Shown here in pieces: positions 8,335 through 16,250 of a DNA stretch of 64,000 bases. Origin of the DNA: Neisseria zoodegmatis (lineage in GTDB: Bacteria > Pseudomonadota > Gammaproteobacteria > Burkholderiales > Neisseriaceae); contig NZ_LT906434.1 in assembly GCF_900187305.1 (NCBI RefSeq), positions 1,302,001 through 1,366,000 of the forward strand, read 5' to 3'. The notes beneath the pieces were generated by a model that saw only the letters and a program-made list of their open reading frames with translations, did not search any database and was not told where the DNA came from. Both the position numbers and the translations under genes were made by a program. How positions within the stretch are numbered: position 1 is the stretch's first letter; every line of letters starts with the position of its first letter.

Positions 8335-8377
8335 AACCGTAGCGGGCAGGGCTTTGCCAAGATAGGAGGGCAGCATC

Positions 8378-9106
8378 ATGACACTTTCCGATATGCTTCA
8401 TCACCGCCGCGCGGTACGTCATTATGATGAAAACAAAGCGGTGGACAGCGACAAAGTGCGCGAATGCCTCAAGCTGGCGCAGCTTGCGCCGAGCAGCTCC
8501 AATATGCAGCTTTACGAGTTTTACCACATCACTGACCAAGCCGTATTGAAGCAGCTTTCGGAAGCCTGTTTGGGGCAGGGCGCAGCAAGCACGGCGCCGC
8601 AGATGGTGGTGTTTGTAGCTCGCCAAGATTTGCACCGCGAGCGTGCGCGTGCCGTGTTGGCGTTCCAGCGCGGCAACATCAGCCGCACAAGCCCGCCCGA
8701 AAAAGTGGCAGGCCGTCTGAAAAACACTGAGTTTTATTATGGCAAACTGATGCCGTTTATCTATGCACGCTTTTTCGGCTTGGTTGGCTTGTTGCGCCAA
8801 ATCATTGCCCGCAGCGCCGGCCTGTTCCGCCCGATTGTGGTGGACGTGTCCGAAGCCGATGTGCGTACCGTTGTACACAAAAGCTGCGGCTTGGCGGCGC
8901 AAACCTTTATGCTGGCCATGGCCGAGCAAGGCTACGACACTTGCCCGCTGGAAGGGCTGGACAGCCGCATGGTGAAGCGCATTCTCAACTTGCCGCGAGG
9001 CGCGGAAATCAACATGATTGTTTCCTGCGGCATACGCAAAGAAGGACGCGGCATTTGGGGCGAACGCTTCCGCCTGCCGTTTGAAAGCGTTTACCGTGAA
9101 ATTTAA
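8378..9106 (+). CDS. Nitroreductase family flavoprotein
   Basis: A 242-residue nitroreductase-fold protein. The N-terminal RRAVRHYDENK and APSSSNMQ segments match FMN-phosphate and FMN-ring contacts of the family, and the C-terminal IVSCGIRKEGRG is typical. A central insertion with aromatic and basic residues (about 100-155) is longer than in small nitroreductases. A strong AGGAGG-like site precedes the start. Not part of the minimal aryl-polyene set; it may adjust redox state of an aryl or polyene intermediate, but the substrate is unknown. Confidence 0.83.
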   Translation: MTLSDMLHHRRAVRHYDENKAVDSDKVRECLKLAQLAPSSSNMQLYEFYHITDQAVLKQLSEACLGQGAASTAPQMVVFVARQDLHRERARAVLAFQRGNISRTSPPEKVAGRLKNTEFYYGKLMPFIYARFFGLVGLLRQIIARSAGLFRPIVVDVSEADVRTVVHKSCGLAAQTFMLAMAEQGYDTCPLEGLDSRMVKRILNLPRGAEINMIVSCGIRKEGRGIWGERFRLPFESVYREI

Positions 9107-9121
9107 GATAGAAAGAAACCG

Positions 9122-9715
9122 ATGAAAAAACTGATACTTGCTGCCGCATTAACCGTGTGCAGTCCGCTGCTTTGGGCGTTTTCGACCGCAGAGCTTTCCC
9201 AAACCCTGCAAAAGCCCGATAACGTGCAAGGCGCGTTTACGCAGCAGCGTTACCTGAAATCGCTCAACAAACCGATGACGACCCAAGGCCAATTCGTGCT
9301 GATTCCCAAGCGCGGCCTGCTGTGGCATATGCAAAAGCCGTTTGACAACCGCCTGCGCGTGCGTTCAGACGGCATCATGCAGTGGAACGGCAAAAGCTGG
9401 GCGGCAGCCAATCCGAGCAAAATGAGCGGCCAAGCACAGCAAATCCGCCTGTTTCTCGATTTGCTCGGCGGCAATGCGCAAGGGCTGGAAAAACAGTTCA
9501 CGCTCAAACTTTCCGGTACCCAACAGAAATGGACGCTGCGTTTAGACCCGAAAACCGCGCTGATGAAGCAGATTTTCAACCATATCGACATCAGCGGCGA
9601 TACCGTTGTGCGCCGTATCGAACTGCACGAAAAGCAGGGCGACCGCACGGTGATGCAGTTTAACCAGATTCAAACCGGCAAAGAATTGGATGCTTTTGCC
9701 AAGCAGGCGCTGTAA
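9122..9715 (+). CDS. LolA-like outer membrane lipoprotein carrier protein (APE cluster)
   Basis: A 197-residue periplasmic protein with a signal peptide (residues 1-20, cleavage near WAFS) and the LolA-type sequence GAFTQQRYLKSL followed by GLLWHMQKPF. The aryl-polyene LolA paralogue (ApeL position) is expected to carry the lipid-linked pigment across the periplasm, working with the MMPL exporter at 17974. It starts 13 bases after the nitroreductase stop and ends the second block at a DUS inverted pair. Confidence 0.85.
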   Translation: MKKLILAAALTVCSPLLWAFSTAELSQTLQKPDNVQGAFTQQRYLKSLNKPMTTQGQFVLIPKRGLLWHMQKPFDNRLRVRSDGIMQWNGKSWAAANPSKMSGQAQQIRLFLDLLGGNAQGLEKQFTLKLSGTQQKWTLRLDPKTALMKQIFNHIDISGDTVVRRIELHEKQGDRTVMQFNQIQTGKELDAFAKQAL

Positions 9716-9736
9716 ACCAAACCCGGCTTGCTTATG

Positions 9737-9772
9737 ATGATGCCGTCTGAACAGGTTTTCAGACGGCATCAT
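9737..9772 (+). terminator. AT-DUS inverted pair terminator
   Basis: Two copies of ATGCCGTCTGAA face each other with 15-base arms (ATGATGCCGTCTGAA and its complement) and a short loop, 21 bases after the LolA-like gene. These are the AT-DUS dialect rather than the AG-DUS that dominates the window. Confidence 0.78.
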
Positions 9773-9807
9773 TAAGTTTGTAGAGATACTGCTCTAGTGT
9801 TGATGCG

Positions 9808-9913
9808 TATAGCAAATAAACTTATTTTTGATACAAGGCAGCAAGCCGCAGACAGTATGGGTAATACGGCAAGGCGCAGCAACGCCGTAGCAGAAATAAA
9901 GTTATTTGCTATA
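9808..9913. repeat. Correia-type repeat (106 bp) with divergent termini
   Basis: The core contains ACAAGGCAGCAAGCCGCAGA and later GGCAAGGCGCAGCAACGCCG, which match the inner sequence of neisserial Correia repeats. The length of 106 bp is that of the short, internally deleted class. The termini are a 20-base near-perfect inverted repeat starting TATAGCAAATAA rather than the usual TATAGTGGATTAA. It lies upstream of the resorcinol-type genes and may bring promoter or RNase III-processing sites, as Correia elements do. Confidence 0.75.
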
Positions 9914-10059
9914 GAGCTTTGCAGAGCTACCTCCCTATATATTCACGACATATTTCATCAGAAAAAATCAGGCCGGGGAAAAATAACCGTAAGCTCAGGC
10001 GCCAATTCGGTTAAAATATGTAGTTAAATTTTAAGAATAAGCCTTGTGTATTGTTGAAA

Positions 10060-10983
10060 ATGGCATCTGATGTGAAAAAAGTTTTGCTGGTGTATTACTC
10101 GCAAACCGGCCAGCTGAGCCGGTTGGCGCAACATTTTATCGAGCCGCTGCAACAAAGCGGCGGTATTCATGTGGATTGCGTCAATATCCGGCCGCAGCAG
10201 CCTTATCCGTTTCCTTGGCCGTTTTGGCGGTTTTTCGACACCTTTCCCGAAACCGTCCACTTAAAGCCCGCCCCGATTGAGCAGCCCGATATTCCGCACA
10301 CCGATTATGATGTGGTTGTGATTGCCTATACGGTGTGGTTTTTGTCGCCCGCCCAGCCGATTACCGCATTTTTGCAGCGCCCTGAAACACAGCAGCTGCT
10401 GCGCGACAAACCCGTGATTACGCTTATCGGCTGCCGCAATATGTGGTTGGCGGCGCAGGAAAAAATGAAAATGCTGTTGGCGCGCAACGGCGCGAAGCTG
10501 ATCGGGAACATCGTGAAAATTGATGCGTGCAGCAGCGCCGCCAGTTTTATCACCACACCGGCGTGGATGCTCACGGGCGACAGGCAGTATTTCCGTTCGC
10601 TGCCCGCAGCCGGCATCGCCCCCGAACAGTTGGCCGACGGTGCGCGTTTCGGCGCGAAACTGCGTGACGTTTTGATGGAAAACCGGCCTCTGGACACCGG
10701 CATTTTTCACGGCATGAGCGCGGTAAAAGTGAACGAAAAACTGATTTTCAGCGAAAAAGCCGCTTCCCGCAGTTTTTATCTGTGGGGCAAGCTGCTGATG
10801 GCGGCAGGGCGCGTATCGCCGCTTGCGCGCCGCGTGCTGCTCGGCGTGTACATCGTTTTTCTGATTACCCTGATTTTGACCGTGGTGCCGATTACCGCTT
10901 TGCTGAAGCAGCTGCTCAAGCCGTTGCTGCGCCCGTGGCTGGAAAGGCAAAAACATTATTACAGCCTGCCTTCGGGAGAATGA
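10060..10983 (+). CDS. Flavodoxin-like protein of dialkylresorcinol-type loci (DarA-like)
   Basis: A 307-residue protein. The N-terminal VLLVYYSQTGQLSRLAQHF is a flavodoxin-type FMN phosphate loop (YSQTGQ), followed by DYDVVVIAYTVWF. The C terminus has two hydrophobic helices (about 240-290), so it is probably membrane-attached. Proteins of this kind are annotated as dialkylresorcinol condensing enzymes and sit next to a KAS III-type DarB, as here. It would act in ring formation or aromatisation of a resorcinol. ATG 10060 is preferred over a TTG three codons earlier. Confidence 0.78.
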   Translation: MASDVKKVLLVYYSQTGQLSRLAQHFIEPLQQSGGIHVDCVNIRPQQPYPFPWPFWRFFDTFPETVHLKPAPIEQPDIPHTDYDVVVIAYTVWFLSPAQPITAFLQRPETQQLLRDKPVITLIGCRNMWLAAQEKMKMLLARNGAKLIGNIVKIDACSSAASFITTPAWMLTGDRQYFRSLPAAGIAPEQLADGARFGAKLRDVLMENRPLDTGIFHGMSAVKVNEKLIFSEKAASRSFYLWGKLLMAAGRVSPLARRVLLGVYIVFLITLILTVVPITALLKQLLKPLLRPWLERQKHYYSLPSGE

Positions 10984-11019
10984 GGCCGTCTGAAAATATT
11001 GATGAGTTAATATCGCTAT

Positions 11020-12189
11020 ATGAACCCAAACCACACTCTCAACGACGTTTACATCAACCGCATTGCCGCTTTTTTGCCCAATGAAGCAGTCGGCAATGAC
11101 GATATGGAAGCCGTGCTCGGCATGGCGGGCGGGCTGCCTTCGCGCGTGCGGAAAATGATTTTGCGTTCCAACGCCATTGAAACGCGCCATTACGCCATCG
11201 ACCCGGCAACGCGCGCGGCAACGCATACCAATGCCGAACTCGCGGCGGAAGCGGTGAAGCAGCTGTTTGCGCAAGGTGTCGAACCCGAAAACATCGGCAG
11301 CTTGGTGTGCGCGACTTCCTATCCCGACCAAGTGATGCCCGGTCACGGCGTGATGGTGCACGGTCTGCTGCCCGAGATTCCCGCCTGCGAAGTGCTGACC
11401 ACTTCCGGCGTGTGTGTAGCGGGCATGGCGGCGATGAAACACGCTTACAACGCCGTGCGCACGGGCGAGCATAGCGATGCCGTGGCCGCCGCTTCCGAAG
11501 CCGCTTCCGCCATCATGCGCGGCGAAGTGTTCCAAAGCGAAACCGATTACAAAAAGCTGGAAAACGCCAAGCCTGAAATCGGCTTTGAAAAAGACTTTTT
11601 GCGCTGGATGCTGTCGGACGGCGCCGGTGCCGTGCATGTGAGCAACCGCCCGAACGAGGCAGGCTTGAGTTTCAAAATCCATTGGATAGAGCTGCTTTCC
11701 TACGCGAACGAAATGCCCGCCTGCATGTACGCGGGCGCAGAAATTTCAGACGGCCTCTTTCAAGGTTGGAAAGCATTCGACCAAAACTACTGCCGCCAAA
11801 ACAGCCTGATGGCGGTTAAGCAGGATGTGAAGCTGCTCAATGAAAATATTATCCGCTACACCGTTGAAAAGCCTTTGGCGCAGATTGCCGCCAAACGCAA
11901 GCTGACGGCGGAAGAGATCGATTGGTTTCTGCCGCATTATTCGTCGGGCTTTTTTCGCGACAAAGTGGCGGCGGGGCTGGAAAACATCGGCTTTGCCATT
12001 CCGCAGGAAAAATGGTTTACCAACCTGCACAGCAAAGGCAACACCGGCTCGGCGTCGATTTACATTATTCTGGAAGAATTTATGCGTACTTTTCCGCTGG
12101 AAAACGGCCAGAAAATCTTGTGCTATATTCCCGAAAGCGGGCGTTTTTCCACTTGTTTCATGCTCTTGGAAGCAGTAAAGGCCGTCTGA
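11020..12189 (+). CDS. Beta-ketoacyl-ACP synthase III (DarB-like ketosynthase)
   Basis: A 389-residue thiolase-fold ketosynthase III. The Cys-His-Asn triad is visible: Cys132 in TSGVCVAGMA, His near 306 in PHYSSG, and Asn near 341 in KGNTGSAS. Together with the upstream flavodoxin-like gene it forms the DarAB pair that joins two beta-keto acyl chains to make dialkylresorcinols in other bacteria; here one chain could be the aryl polyene, as in flexirubin-type loci. The stop TGA belongs to a DUS, only two bases before the next ATG. Confidence 0.88.
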   Translation: MNPNHTLNDVYINRIAAFLPNEAVGNDDMEAVLGMAGGLPSRVRKMILRSNAIETRHYAIDPATRAATHTNAELAAEAVKQLFAQGVEPENIGSLVCATSYPDQVMPGHGVMVHGLLPEIPACEVLTTSGVCVAGMAAMKHAYNAVRTGEHSDAVAAASEAASAIMRGEVFQSETDYKKLENAKPEIGFEKDFLRWMLSDGAGAVHVSNRPNEAGLSFKIHWIELLSYANEMPACMYAGAEISDGLFQGWKAFDQNYCRQNSLMAVKQDVKLLNENIIRYTVEKPLAQIAAKRKLTAEEIDWFLPHYSSGFFRDKVAAGLENIGFAIPQEKWFTNLHSKGNTGSASIYIILEEFMRTFPLENGQKILCYIPESGRFSTCFMLLEAVKAV

Positions 12190-12191
12190 AA

Positions 12192-12614
12192 ATGGAAGTT
12201 GAAGATATTCCGCAAGACAACAGCAAGTCGTATCACGGCCAGCGCAAAATCATTTATGGCACGCGCAACGGCCACTACGAAGCCGCCACCAGCACCGGCT
12301 GGCAGGAAGAATCCTACGCCACCGAAATGGCGGTGTCGGAGTTGGAACAGCAAACCGAAGCGGCGCGCGAAGCTGTGGCGCAAGGCGCATATTCGCCGCT
12401 GTATTACCATATGTTCCGCTTCCGCCACGACGAAACCAGCTTAGCGATGGCGGCGGGCGTGTGGAAATGGCAGTTGCGCCGCCACTTGCGCCCCGAGGTG
12501 TTTGCCAAACTGTCGGAAAAAACCTTGCGCAAGTACGCCGATGCTTTGTGTATCAGCCTAGACGAATTGAAAAGCGCCGAGGCCGGTTCGCCCATACACA
12601 AAGCCTCAACTTAA
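12192..12614 (+). CDS. Uncharacterised 140-residue protein with HTH-like C terminus
   Basis: No family was recognised. The protein is hydrophilic, Glu/Gln-rich in the middle, and its last 35 residues (KLSEKTLRKYADALCISLDEL) resemble a helix-turn-helix of the Xre type. It starts two bases after the ketosynthase stop, so it is surely cotranslated with it, and precedes the BtrH-like gene. It could be a small regulator or a scaffold of the pathway; neither is shown. Confidence 0.7.
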   Translation: MEVEDIPQDNSKSYHGQRKIIYGTRNGHYEAATSTGWQEESYATEMAVSELEQQTEAAREAVAQGAYSPLYYHMFRFRHDETSLAMAAGVWKWQLRRHLRPEVFAKLSEKTLRKYADALCISLDELKSAEAGSPIHKAST

Positions 12615-12639
12615 TGATCTAACGTATTGACCATGATAT

Positions 12640-12690
12640 GCCGTCTGAAACGGCTTTCGCAAAACCCGCAAAGCTCGCTTTCAGACGGCC
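12640..12690. terminator. DUS inverted pair around a 27-base loop
   Basis: A GCCGTCTGAAA copy and its complement TTTCAGACGGC enclose a loop that itself has GCTTTCGC/GCTCGCTTT complementarity. It lies between 12614 and the next start and may partly terminate or stabilise the transcript. Confidence 0.45.
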
Positions 12691-12706
12691 TCAACACCAA
12701 AACCCT

Positions 12707-13696
12707 ATGACCGATTTCCCTCACCAACATACCGCCCATTGCGAAAGCGGCGTCATGTCCACGCTGCTGAACTACCACGGCCTGCCGCTCAACGAAGCCA
12801 TGGTTTTCGGCTTGGCGCACGGGCTTTCTTTTGTGTATCTGCCGGTTGTGAAACTGGCGGGCATGCCGCTCGTGTCTTACCGCACCGTGCCGCGCAGCAT
12901 CATCAAAAACACCTGCAAGGCGTTGAATCTCAAGCTGGATATCCGCAAGTTTTCGAGCGAACAGGAAGGGCAGGCCGCATTAGATGAAGCGTTGTCGCAA
13001 GGCCGTTTGGCCGGCTTGCAGACTTCCGTATTCTGGCTGCCTTACTTTCCACCGCACATGCGTTTTCATTTCAACGCGCATAATTTGTTGGTGTACGGCA
13101 AAGAGGGCGGCGACTATCTCATCAGCGACCCCGTGTTTGAAACCGTGCAGCGCTGCGCTGCCGAAGACTTGCAGCGCGCACGTTTTGCCAAAGGCGCGTT
13201 GGCGGCCAAAGGCATGATGTACACCCTGCACAACAGGCCGTCTGAAAACGCTCAGGCCGAACTGCCCGCGCTGATTCGTACTGCTATCCGCAAAAACGCC
13301 AAACACATGCTTGCCCCCGTATTTTTCGCCGGCGTGAAAGGCATACGCACCGTGGCGAAAAAAATAGAATCCCTGCCGCGCAAACAGTCTGCCAAATACC
13401 AACAGCTCTTTCTCGGCCATCTCGTACGCATGCAGGAAGAAATCGGCACAGGCGGCGCAGGCTTCCGCTACATCTACGCCTATTTTCTCGAGCAGGCCGC
13501 CGAAGTTTGCGGCGAATCCCGTTTTCAGACGGCCTCCGAGCAACTCACCGCCATCGGCGACGACTGGCGCATGTTTGCCGCCAAGTGCGTGAAGCAGTGT
13601 AAGAAGCCGTCTGAAAACGGTTGCCGCGAGATTGCCGACTTTCTGCGCGGGATTGCCGATAAGGAAGAAGCCTTGTGGCGTAGTTTGAAATCTTAA
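12707..13696 (+). CDS. BtrH N-terminal domain / DUF4872-like protein
   Basis: A 329-residue protein. The N terminus has a Cys motif (HCESGVMSTLLNYHG), then HFNAHNLLVYG and ISDPV, the Cys-His-Asp layout of the BtrH/peptidase C39-like fold. BtrH in butirosin synthesis is an acyltransferase that moves an acyl group from ACP to an amine, so a transfer or hydrolysis step on an ACP-bound product is possible here. The C-terminal half is helical. ATG 12707 is chosen because the motif follows directly; the upstream in-frame Met lies across a DUS. The ABC exporter genes follow at once. Confidence 0.75.
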   Translation: MTDFPHQHTAHCESGVMSTLLNYHGLPLNEAMVFGLAHGLSFVYLPVVKLAGMPLVSYRTVPRSIIKNTCKALNLKLDIRKFSSEQEGQAALDEALSQGRLAGLQTSVFWLPYFPPHMRFHFNAHNLLVYGKEGGDYLISDPVFETVQRCAAEDLQRARFAKGALAAKGMMYTLHNRPSENAQAELPALIRTAIRKNAKHMLAPVFFAGVKGIRTVAKKIESLPRKQSAKYQQLFLGHLVRMQEEIGTGGAGFRYIYAYFLEQAAEVCGESRFQTASEQLTAIGDDWRMFAAKCVKQCKKPSENGCREIADFLRGIADKEEALWRSLKS

Positions 13697-13725
13697 CCAA
13701 CAGGCCGTCTGAAAACCCGATACTT

Positions 13726-14616
13726 ATGATTCACATCCAATCTCTTTCACACCGCTATCCCGCCGCCGATGCCGACGCATTGGCGGATGTTTCGCTTGAT
13801 ATTGCCGCGGGCGAATGTTGGGGTTTGCTCGGGCACAACGGCGCGGGCAAAACTACGCTGATGTCGCTGCTGGCCGGTTTGCAAGACGTGCAGCGCGGCG
13901 AGATTTTGTTTAACGGCAAACCCATCCGCCGTTTGAGCCGGGCGGAGCGGCAGAAAATCGGGCTGGTGCCGCAGGATTTTGCGTTTTATCCGCAGCTTTC
14001 GGTGTGGGACAACCTGCTGTTTTTCGCATCTCTATATAAAATGCGCGACAAAGGCCGTCTGAAAACGCTGCTGGAGCAAACCGGCCTCACCGAGCACAAA
14101 AACAAGGCGGCGAAGCATCTTTCGGGCGGCCTCAAACGCCGGTTGAATTTCGCCATCGGCCTGATTAATGCGCCCGAACTGGTGTTTTTGGACGAAATTA
14201 CCGTCGGCATCGATCCGCAGTCGCGCCGTTTTATCCTCGACAGCGTGGCGGAACTGACGCGCAACGGCGTAACCGTTGTTTATACGTCCCACTATCTGCC
14301 CGAAATCGAGCAGTTGTGCAGCAAAATCGCGCTGTTGCAGCAAGGCCGTTTGGTTTATCAGGGCGCGTTGGACGAGCTATTGGCAGAGCAGGAGCAACGG
14401 GTGCGTTTTATTACCGAACCGCCGCTGCCGTCTGAAACGCTGGCATTGCTGCAAGCCGAAGCTGTTGACGGCCGCGGCATGATGGAAACCGCGCGCACGC
14501 CGGCCGAAGTGTATGAAATCTTGCAGCAGAGCGGCACGGATATCCGTTATTTCCAGCAGGGGCACGGTTCGCTGGAGGCGTTTTACCTTGATTTTCTGCG
14601 CGGAGAAGCCGCATGA
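13726..14616 (+). CDS. ABC transporter ATP-binding protein
   Basis: A 296-residue ATPase with Walker A GHNGAGKTT (about 37-45), signature LSGGLKRRL, Walker B LVFLDEI, and the H-loop His in YTSHYL. The TVGIDPQSRR segment is typical of ABC-2 exporters (drug, lipid or polysaccharide). It is preceded by a DUS and overlaps the permease start by four bases (ATGA), so the two form one transporter, probably exporting the product or an intermediate of this locus. Confidence 0.92.
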   Translation: MIHIQSLSHRYPAADADALADVSLDIAAGECWGLLGHNGAGKTTLMSLLAGLQDVQRGEILFNGKPIRRLSRAERQKIGLVPQDFAFYPQLSVWDNLLFFASLYKMRDKGRLKTLLEQTGLTEHKNKAAKHLSGGLKRRLNFAIGLINAPELVFLDEITVGIDPQSRRFILDSVAELTRNGVTVVYTSHYLPEIEQLCSKIALLQQGRLVYQGALDELLAEQEQRVRFITEPPLPSETLALLQAEAVDGRGMMETARTPAEVYEILQQSGTDIRYFQQGHGSLEAFYLDFLRGEAA

Positions 14617-15866
14617 TTGTCGCCTCTTTAATCAAAGAACTCAAACTCTTAAGCCGCGATCTGCACGGTTTGGCCGTGCTGTTTGTGATGCCCGTGGCGT
14701 TTATGCTGATTATGTCGCTGGCTCTGAGCCGCGATGAAGATCCGCATACCGACAGCCGCATTGCTTTGGTGGGCGTAGCAGAAGATAAAGTCAACACCGC
14801 TTTTGCTGCCGCTTTGCAAAAGGAAAACATGCAGGTGAGCCTGATGCCGTCTGAAAAACTCAAAGACGCGCAGCAAGGCTTGCACGACAAGCGTTTCCAG
14901 CTGGTGCTACACAATCCCAACGCCGCTTCCGACGCGCTTGCCGACAGCCGTGCGCTGGATATTTATGTGCCGCCCGACACCGAGCCTTCTTGGCTGGCGG
15001 CGGTGAAAGGCGTTTTGCAGCAGCACTACACCGAAACGCGCCTGAATGCTTATTTCGACGGCGGCACCGGCATCACTGTGGATAACAAGCAGTTGCCGAA
15101 AAAAATCCGCGACAGCATTCAGAAAAAAGTGGATGAAAAAAACGCCGAGCAGTTTGCCGTTGTCAGCGATTTTCTGAAGCAGCCCATGCTCAAAGAACAT
15201 TATCTGACCGTGCAGGGCGGTGCGGTGTCCAAACCGAACGCCGTGCAGCACAGCGTACCGGCATGGCTGATTTTCGGTATGTTTTTCATTATGATACCGC
15301 TGTCGAACGTGATGGCTTTGGAGCGCCAAACCAACACCATCACCCGCCTGCGCCTTGCCCGTGCAGGGGCGGCAGGGCTGATTGCCGCCAAACTGGTGCC
15401 GTATTTTCTGATTAACCAGTTGCAGTTTGCCGGCATGCTGCTGCTCGGCCGCTATCTGCTGCCGCAAATCGGCGTGCCTGCTTTGATGTTAAACGGCAGC
15501 CTGTGGCCTTATGTTTTGCTGTCGGCGGCGGTGAGCGCGGCGGCTTTGGGTTATGCGCTGCTGGTGAGCGTGGTGGCTAAGTCCACCGAACACGCGGTGG
15601 TGTTGGGCGGCGGCGGCGTGATTCTGATGGCGGCCATCGGCGGCATTATGGTGCCCGCCCATGTGATGCCCGAAGCCATGCAGCAGGCCGCTTGGGTGTC
15701 GCCGATGTCGTGGGGGCTGAAAGCCTTTCAAGAATTGCTGCTCAACCGCAGCGGTTTGGACGGCATCACGCTTTATCTGCAATTATTGGCCGCTTTTGCA
15801 GCCGTTACGCTTGTGCTGGCGGTGTTGCTGTACAGGCAGCAGCTGCAAACGCAAGTGCGGTTTTAA
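14613..15866 (+). CDS. ABC-2 type transporter permease
   Basis: A 417-residue inner-membrane permease: one N-terminal helix (about 18-38), a large extracytoplasmic domain (about 40-205), then five C-terminal helices. This 1+5 layout is that of ABC-2 exporters such as the YhbS/YbhR-type drug or lipid exporters. The start overlaps the ATPase stop. It partners the ATPase at 13726. Confidence 0.88.
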   Translation: MIVASLIKELKLLSRDLHGLAVLFVMPVAFMLIMSLALSRDEDPHTDSRIALVGVAEDKVNTAFAAALQKENMQVSLMPSEKLKDAQQGLHDKRFQLVLHNPNAASDALADSRALDIYVPPDTEPSWLAAVKGVLQQHYTETRLNAYFDGGTGITVDNKQLPKKIRDSIQKKVDEKNAEQFAVVSDFLKQPMLKEHYLTVQGGAVSKPNAVQHSVPAWLIFGMFFIMIPLSNVMALERQTNTITRLRLARAGAAGLIAAKLVPYFLINQLQFAGMLLLGRYLLPQIGVPALMLNGSLWPYVLLSAAVSAAALGYALLVSVVAKSTEHAVVLGGGGVILMAAIGGIMVPAHVMPEAMQQAAWVSPMSWGLKAFQELLLNRSGLDGITLYLQLLAAFAAVTLVLAVLLYRQQLQTQVRF

Positions 15867-15873
15867 CCGAACG

Positions 15874-15929
15874 AGGCCGTCTGAAACCGAGCCGTGCGAG
15901 AGTTTCGCAAAAAACGTTTCAGACGGCCT
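15874..15929. terminator. DUS inverted pair between permease and ACP
   Basis: AGGCCGTCTGAAA at 15874 and its complement ending at 15929 form 13-bp arms; the 30-base loop contains a small second stem (GTTTCGCAAAAAACG). It may cause partial termination before the third ACP. Confidence 0.45.
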
Positions 15930-15959
15930 GAAACACATACCGAATACCGAAAGAACACC

Positions 15960-16250
15960 ATGTCTTACACCTTTACCCTGGCACCGGGCGCGCTCGAAAC
16001 CGAGTTGAAAAAACTGATACTGCAAGAATCCGACAAAGCCGACAGCATTGATTTGGCCGATTTTGCCGACGATGCCGTGCTGTTCGGCGGGCAGAGCAAT
16101 GTTGATTTGGATTCGCTCGACGCGCTGCAAATTACCGTCGCTTTGCAACAGCATTTCCAAGTGCGCTTGCAAGGCGACCGCATAGTGCGCAAACACATGA
16201 TGACCGTGCGCGATTTGGCGGCCTTCGTGCGCGCGGAGCACGGCGCATGA
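15960..16250 (+). CDS. Acyl carrier protein (third in the locus)
   Basis: A 96-residue acyl carrier protein with phosphopantetheine Ser52 in VDLDSLDALQI. It is longer at the N terminus than the two ACPs at 1425 and 1690. Its stop overlaps the start of the following ketosynthase (ATGATG), so the ACP, the ketosynthase and the ketosynthase-like subunit are one translation unit, probably a dedicated elongation module. Confidence 0.85.
   Translation: MSYTFTLAPGALETELKKLILQESDKADSIDLADFADDAVLFGGQSNVDLDSLDALQITVALQQHFQVRLQGDRIVRKHMMTVRDLAAFVRAEHGA

Noticed and set aside
10261..11682. A 473-codon minus-strand open frame across the flavodoxin-like and DarB-like genes
   Set aside because: It is the mirror frame of two convincing plus-strand genes in GC-rich DNA, is His/Gln-rich as such shadows are, and has no recognisable domain.
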